Source: Phocoena phocoena
Taxonomy: Eukaryota > Chordata > Mammalia > Artiodactyla > Phocoenidae
Reading direction: 5' to 3'
Assembly (NCBI RefSeq): GCF_963924675.1
Contig: NC_089226.1
Coordinates: 42,549,124 to 42,613,123, forward strand
DNA length: 64,000 nt
Shown piece by piece: positions 59,985-64,000 of this stretch. How positions within the stretch are numbered: position 1 is the stretch's first letter; every line of letters starts with the position of its first letter. Under the pieces are notes generated by a model that made no database searches, was not told the origin of the DNA, and saw nothing but the letters and a program-made list of their open reading frames with translations. Position numbers and translations under genes: made by a program.

Positions 59985-60620
59985 TCACTGAATTCATTGA
60001 GAGGGGACCAGAAATATTAAGTGAGTAAACATATAAGATTATGTTTTTCTTCTTATAATTTTCCAGGAAAGACAACATACAGTTTAAAACAGAAGGGAGT
60101 GACATGATATATTTAAAGTGATGAAAGGGAAAAACTTACAACAAAGAATACTCCACCCAGCCAAACCTCTCATTCAGACTTGATGGAGAGCTCAAAAGCT
60201 TAACAGACAAACAAAAGCTAACAGAGCTCAGCACCACCAAACCAGCTTTACAACAAATGTTAAAGAAACTGATCCAGGTGAAAAAGAAAAGGCCACAACT
60301 AGAAACAAGAGAGTTAAGAAACATAAAAGCTCACAGATAAAGGCAAACATACAATAAAGGTAGGAAATTATCCACACACAAAACTAGTAGGGAGGTTAAA
60401 AGACAAAGGTAATAAAATCATCTATATCCACAATAAGCAGTTAAGGGATACAGAAAACAATTAGAAGTAAAATCAAAAGCAGTAATCATGAGGGGAGGAG
60501 AGTAAAAATGCAGGGTTTTTAAAATGCATATGACATTAAGAGATTGGCAACTTAAAACAATCAAGTGTATATATAGACTGCTATATGAAAACCTCATGGT
60601 AACTGCAAACCAAATTCTCC
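59985..60620 (+). mobile_element. Old L1 inter-ORF and ORF1-end pieces, rearranged
   Basis: 59998-60093 matches the post-ORF1 region of an old L1 (gaccagaaatattaagtgag). From about 60095 the sequence is the ORF1 C-terminal end (aaagtgatgaaagggaaaaa, then cagcaccaccaaaccagctt at 60229). An inter-ORF spacer runs to 60620 (tagactgctatatgaaaacc). In a normal L1 the post-ORF1 piece would come after, not before, the ORF1 end. Confidence 0.68.
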
Positions 60621-62339
60621 CTATATATATTTGACTCAGTTAGTGATTACATTTTATATATGGGAATATCTTCTTCTCTTTATGTGGAAAAATTTGAGGT
60701 TGACATCAAGAGTGAAAGAAGAGGCATGTAAAACCTTATAAGTTCTTCAAAATTCTTAAAACTGTATAAATTCAGTGTGAGACTGTTAAATACTTGTTTT
60801 AATTTAGATCTTATCACAGTAACAAAGCAACATAGTAAGGCGTATTTGTACTGTTTTCAGCTAGAAAATCAAGTAAATATCTTCCAAACTCTATTGCAAT
60901 ATTAAAATTAAATAATAGTTTTCTTTACTTTGTTTAATTCACATCTACCAATTATTTTAACCTAGGGATTAGGAAAGTAACAGAATTTTATATAGCATAG
61001 TGAAATGCCCCAAACCCAAAATGTTTAAAAAGAAGTACATTTAAGTATAACTAAAAACAATTAGCTTGGCAAATTATACTCTTAACTTTTGCTTAGGAAC
61101 AAAACTTTTCTTTCTCATGGAAAGCATCATGGGGTTCTGTCTGGTGTCATGTAGTGTAAAACTCAGATGAAGAAGACAATATAATGTAATAGAAAAAACC
61201 TATTGGTATAGGAGTAATAAAAACTAGATTACCAAAAGATACCACTTGCTTTGTGACAAGGTTTGCAAATTAGGTAGAGAAAAAGAGAGAAACGAGCCAG
61301 ATGAAAATAAAACAATAATGCAAACCCAAGATGGGTAGAACTCACACTAAATCTCTATACAGGAGAACATAGGTAGTATTTGGAGTTGTAATAAGCTAGG
61401 GATCATGCCTTCCTAAAGAGAGGACACTGATACTTTTGCCTAGCTAGTGATTGCTATAAACATTTATTTTTCCCTAGAGTTTTAAAAAGAAGGCAGAAAT
61501 CCAGATTTTTATTTTAAAACTCCCAATTTGAAAATATTTGCAAGTTATTTTTTTAAAAAATCCTATGCTGAATTTCCATTTCAGCTGACTAAGTTAATGG
61601 TACCAGACTAGGTCCCCTGCTATAAGAAACAATAAGACTCACCAAAATACAGGAGACAAGTATTTTCAGGCATAGGACAACAGGCAGCATAAAACCTCAA
61701 TTCCTTAGAAAAGGAAACTTGTAAGGTATGATCTCAAATCATGCTGACTCTCTGATTTTGTACAAAACTATTCCAACTATGGAACAGTGATCTAAAATCC
61801 AAGCAAAGCATGGTGATCCCATTGAGCTGAGGTGGCAGGGGTCAGTTTGTGGTAGCTGAAATAGCTGGAATCTGTAGGGCAGAGGAGGTTGGGGATTTTC
61901 CCCAATTTCTTGGCAGACAGCTGGGCTACACATGCCTAGGTAGAGACTGTATTAGGTTTACCAGAGAGTGGATTATGCAGGGTTGAAAAAGAAACAGAAA
62001 TATTCATGTCAAACAAAGTTAGAGATATTGTTTTCCTGGCTTAGCCAGGCTGAAGAGACTTGATCACACATGGCACCTAGCTGAGAAATCAGAAAGACCA
62101 TGCCTTAGGAGTAAAGACTATGTCTTAAAGAAGGGCTTATTCTATGCTTATCCTAACAGTACCTCAAAATAAACCCTAAGAGATAAACAGGGAGGCAAAT
62201 TTTGCTGGTTAAGTCACCCAAATTTAGAGAAACTTGAGAAACTCTTTGGTCTTTCAACAAATTCACCCTAACAGGCCATGAGACCAAGCCTAAATTCAAG
62301 ATAGAGAGCCAATAATTATACTATTTACTAGAACAAAAA
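60621..62339. other. No gene seen; possibly old L1 5' sequence
   Basis: No coding region with support. The right half (about 61600-62339) may be the 5' part of the old L1 that follows, but I cannot align it. The 64-codon minus frame at 61739-61933 is judged chance. Confidence 0.4.
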
Positions 62340-63850
62340 TATATACTCTTCAGGGGGAATTTACAGAACTCAAAGTCTTTAAAATGTCTTACCAACAATG
62401 TACAGAACACAATAAAAAATTACTAGTCATGTAAATAAAAAGGAAAATAGAACTCATTGTAAAAAAAAGAAAAAAATCCATAGATATTTATCCTGAGAGG
62501 ACTCAACTCCACCAAAAGAGGTTAGATTAATTAAATATAGACTTTAAAACAGCTGATAGAATGATGTGCAAAGAGACAAATGAATATATGTTAAAAAAAT
62601 GAATAGAAATTTGATCTAAATAAGTGAACAGTTAGGAATCTCGAGTAGAGAGAACTATTAAAAAAATTAAATGGATATTCTAGAACTAAAAATTACAGTG
62701 AGTTAAATTTCTAAAAAATAGACAAGATTAACAGCAGGTTAAAAATGGCAGGAAAAAAATGGATCAGTAAATTTTATGGTAGAGCAATAGAAATTACCTA
62801 ACAATTGGAGTTTCAGGGACCTGTGAGGCAATATCAAATGTTATAACCTATGTATAATAGAAGTTTAAAAAAGAGAAGAAAGTGTTAAGTGGAGAGAATC
62901 AAATTTTGAGCAATAATGTCCCCAATTTTTTCAAGTTTAATTAAAAAATTTGACATACATATTCCAAGGCTCTGAACAAAACATAATCCAGATACATAAA
63001 AAGAAAATCACACACTTGCACATCAAAATTAAACTACTAAAGATCAAAATAAAAACCTTATCATATACATTACATGCACATTAAATACAGAAAACAATAA
63101 TAAACAAATATGGCTGACTTCTTATCAGAAATATTGGGAAACCAAAGGCAGAAGAACAGTTGTAGTGTTGAAAGAAATAATAATCTATTAACATAAAGAT
63201 ATACCTATCTAATGAATTCTTCACCAGCATTCCTAAACTATAAGAATGCTAAAATCTATTTTTCATGATAAAGGGAAATTTTATTAGAAGAAAACTTGGA
63301 TGTACACTAAGGAGAGAGGGGCACCAGAAATATTAGTTAGGTGGGTAAACATAAAATATTATGCTTTTCTTCTAATAATTTTCTTAGAAAGATAGCACAT
63401 TGTTTAAAACAAAAACAATAATATTGTAAAATGCTGCTTTAACATATGCATAAGTTAAAATAAGACAATAATAGAACAAAAGGAAATGATGGTTAGAGTT
63501 TACTCATGTAAGTTTATTATACTTGTGAAGTGGGAAGTTGGAATTAAGAACTCTAAAATATCAGGTATGAATTGAGAGGTAGGAAGTAGAAAGAAAGTAC
63601 AAAGAGTAAAGGATGAGACAGGAGGTGAGAAAAGTGAAGTGGTAAAGTACTGATTTCAAATAAATGTTAATTAGGTTTAGGATGAACACTCTAGACCCTA
63701 CAGGAACTGCTAAAAATAACTTTTAAACAACAAAATAGAAAAGAACTAATAATCTGGTAGATTTAAATCCAACCATATCAATCATTACAATAACTATAAA
63801 ACATTCCTAATTTAAGGGCACATATTGTCAGATAAAAAGAAAGGCCACTA
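62340..63850 (+). mobile_element. Old L1M ORF1 and inter-ORF region
   Basis: Degenerate ORF1: 'gactttaaaacagctgatag' (62541), 'ggatattctagaactaaaaa' (62672), 'cagggacctgtgaggcaata' (62814), 'gacttcttatcagaaatatt' (63116). The post-ORF1 spacer follows: 'gaaaacttggatgtacacta' (63290), 'gggcaccagaaatattagtt' (63319). No open frame remains. Confidence 0.7.
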
Positions 63851-64000
63851 TATATGCTATAATAGGAAGCACTTTAAATTTAAAGATATACATCATAAGT
63901 GATGATTTCTAATCTATACTAATATAATAATCCACAGATTTAAATTAGTAGTAATAGAGTTTAGGTTTTCAAAGAAGACAATTTAAACAACTATTCTTAG

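Noticed and set aside
1..64000. An operon, defence system or other novel gene cluster
   Set aside because: The sequence is vertebrate repeat-rich DNA, and no set of adjacent intact genes exists on either strand.

Overview
The window is AT-rich mammalian nuclear DNA, almost certainly from a cetacean, probably a toothed whale or close relative. Eleven young copies of a tRNA-derived SINE share the head gcttccctggtggcgcagtg, a B-box-like ggttcgtgccc and an A tail; this is the CHR family of whales and dolphins. A near full-length L1 has the cetartiodactyl 3' end. I saw no ruminant Bov-B or primate Alu.

I found no intact host protein gene, rRNA, functional tRNA or CRISPR array. The window reads as a gene desert or the inside of a very large intron. 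Nearly every long open frame lies inside a SINE, an L1 or a simple repeat. Nothing bacterial or operon-like is present.

Layout. 1-8.3 kb: sparse sequence with three young SINEs, a MIR, and two diverged copies of one 300-bp segment (3472-3790 and 6580-6885). 8.3-15.6 kb: an inverted, nearly complete but dead L1 (3' UTR, ORF2, ORF1, GC-rich 5' UTR) split by a SINE. 15.7-22 kb: MIRs, an old L1 fragment, an MLT1-type LTR, an L2 and a truncated younger L1. 22-29 kb: a SINE beside a 30-bp tandem repeat, a MIR, a long TA/GA tract and several kb without recognised elements. 29-37 kb: L1 3' ends, LTR-like elements and an L2 split by an LTR. 38-42 kb: old L1 3' segments with a nested SINE. 43-46.2 kb: SINEs and simple repeats, including a long-form SINE. 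47.4-60.6 kb: inverted old L1s, hAT and Tigger-like DNA transposon remnants, MIRs, five SINEs and a tail-to-tail L1 junction. 60-64 kb: old L1 ORF1 and inter-ORF pieces in plus orientation.

The window is best read as layers of insertion. L2, MIR, old L1M and DNA transposons lie beneath; MaLR/ERV LTRs come next, then cetartiodactyl L1s, then cetacean SINEs with near-perfect target-site duplications (TSDs). The signals I could not explain by known repeats are the paired 300-bp segments, a splice-bounded open segment at 54530-54694, and a minus-strand cysteine-containing open frame near 27.5-28.0 kb. Family names come from recognition by eye, not a database search, and boundaries of old repeats are approximate.
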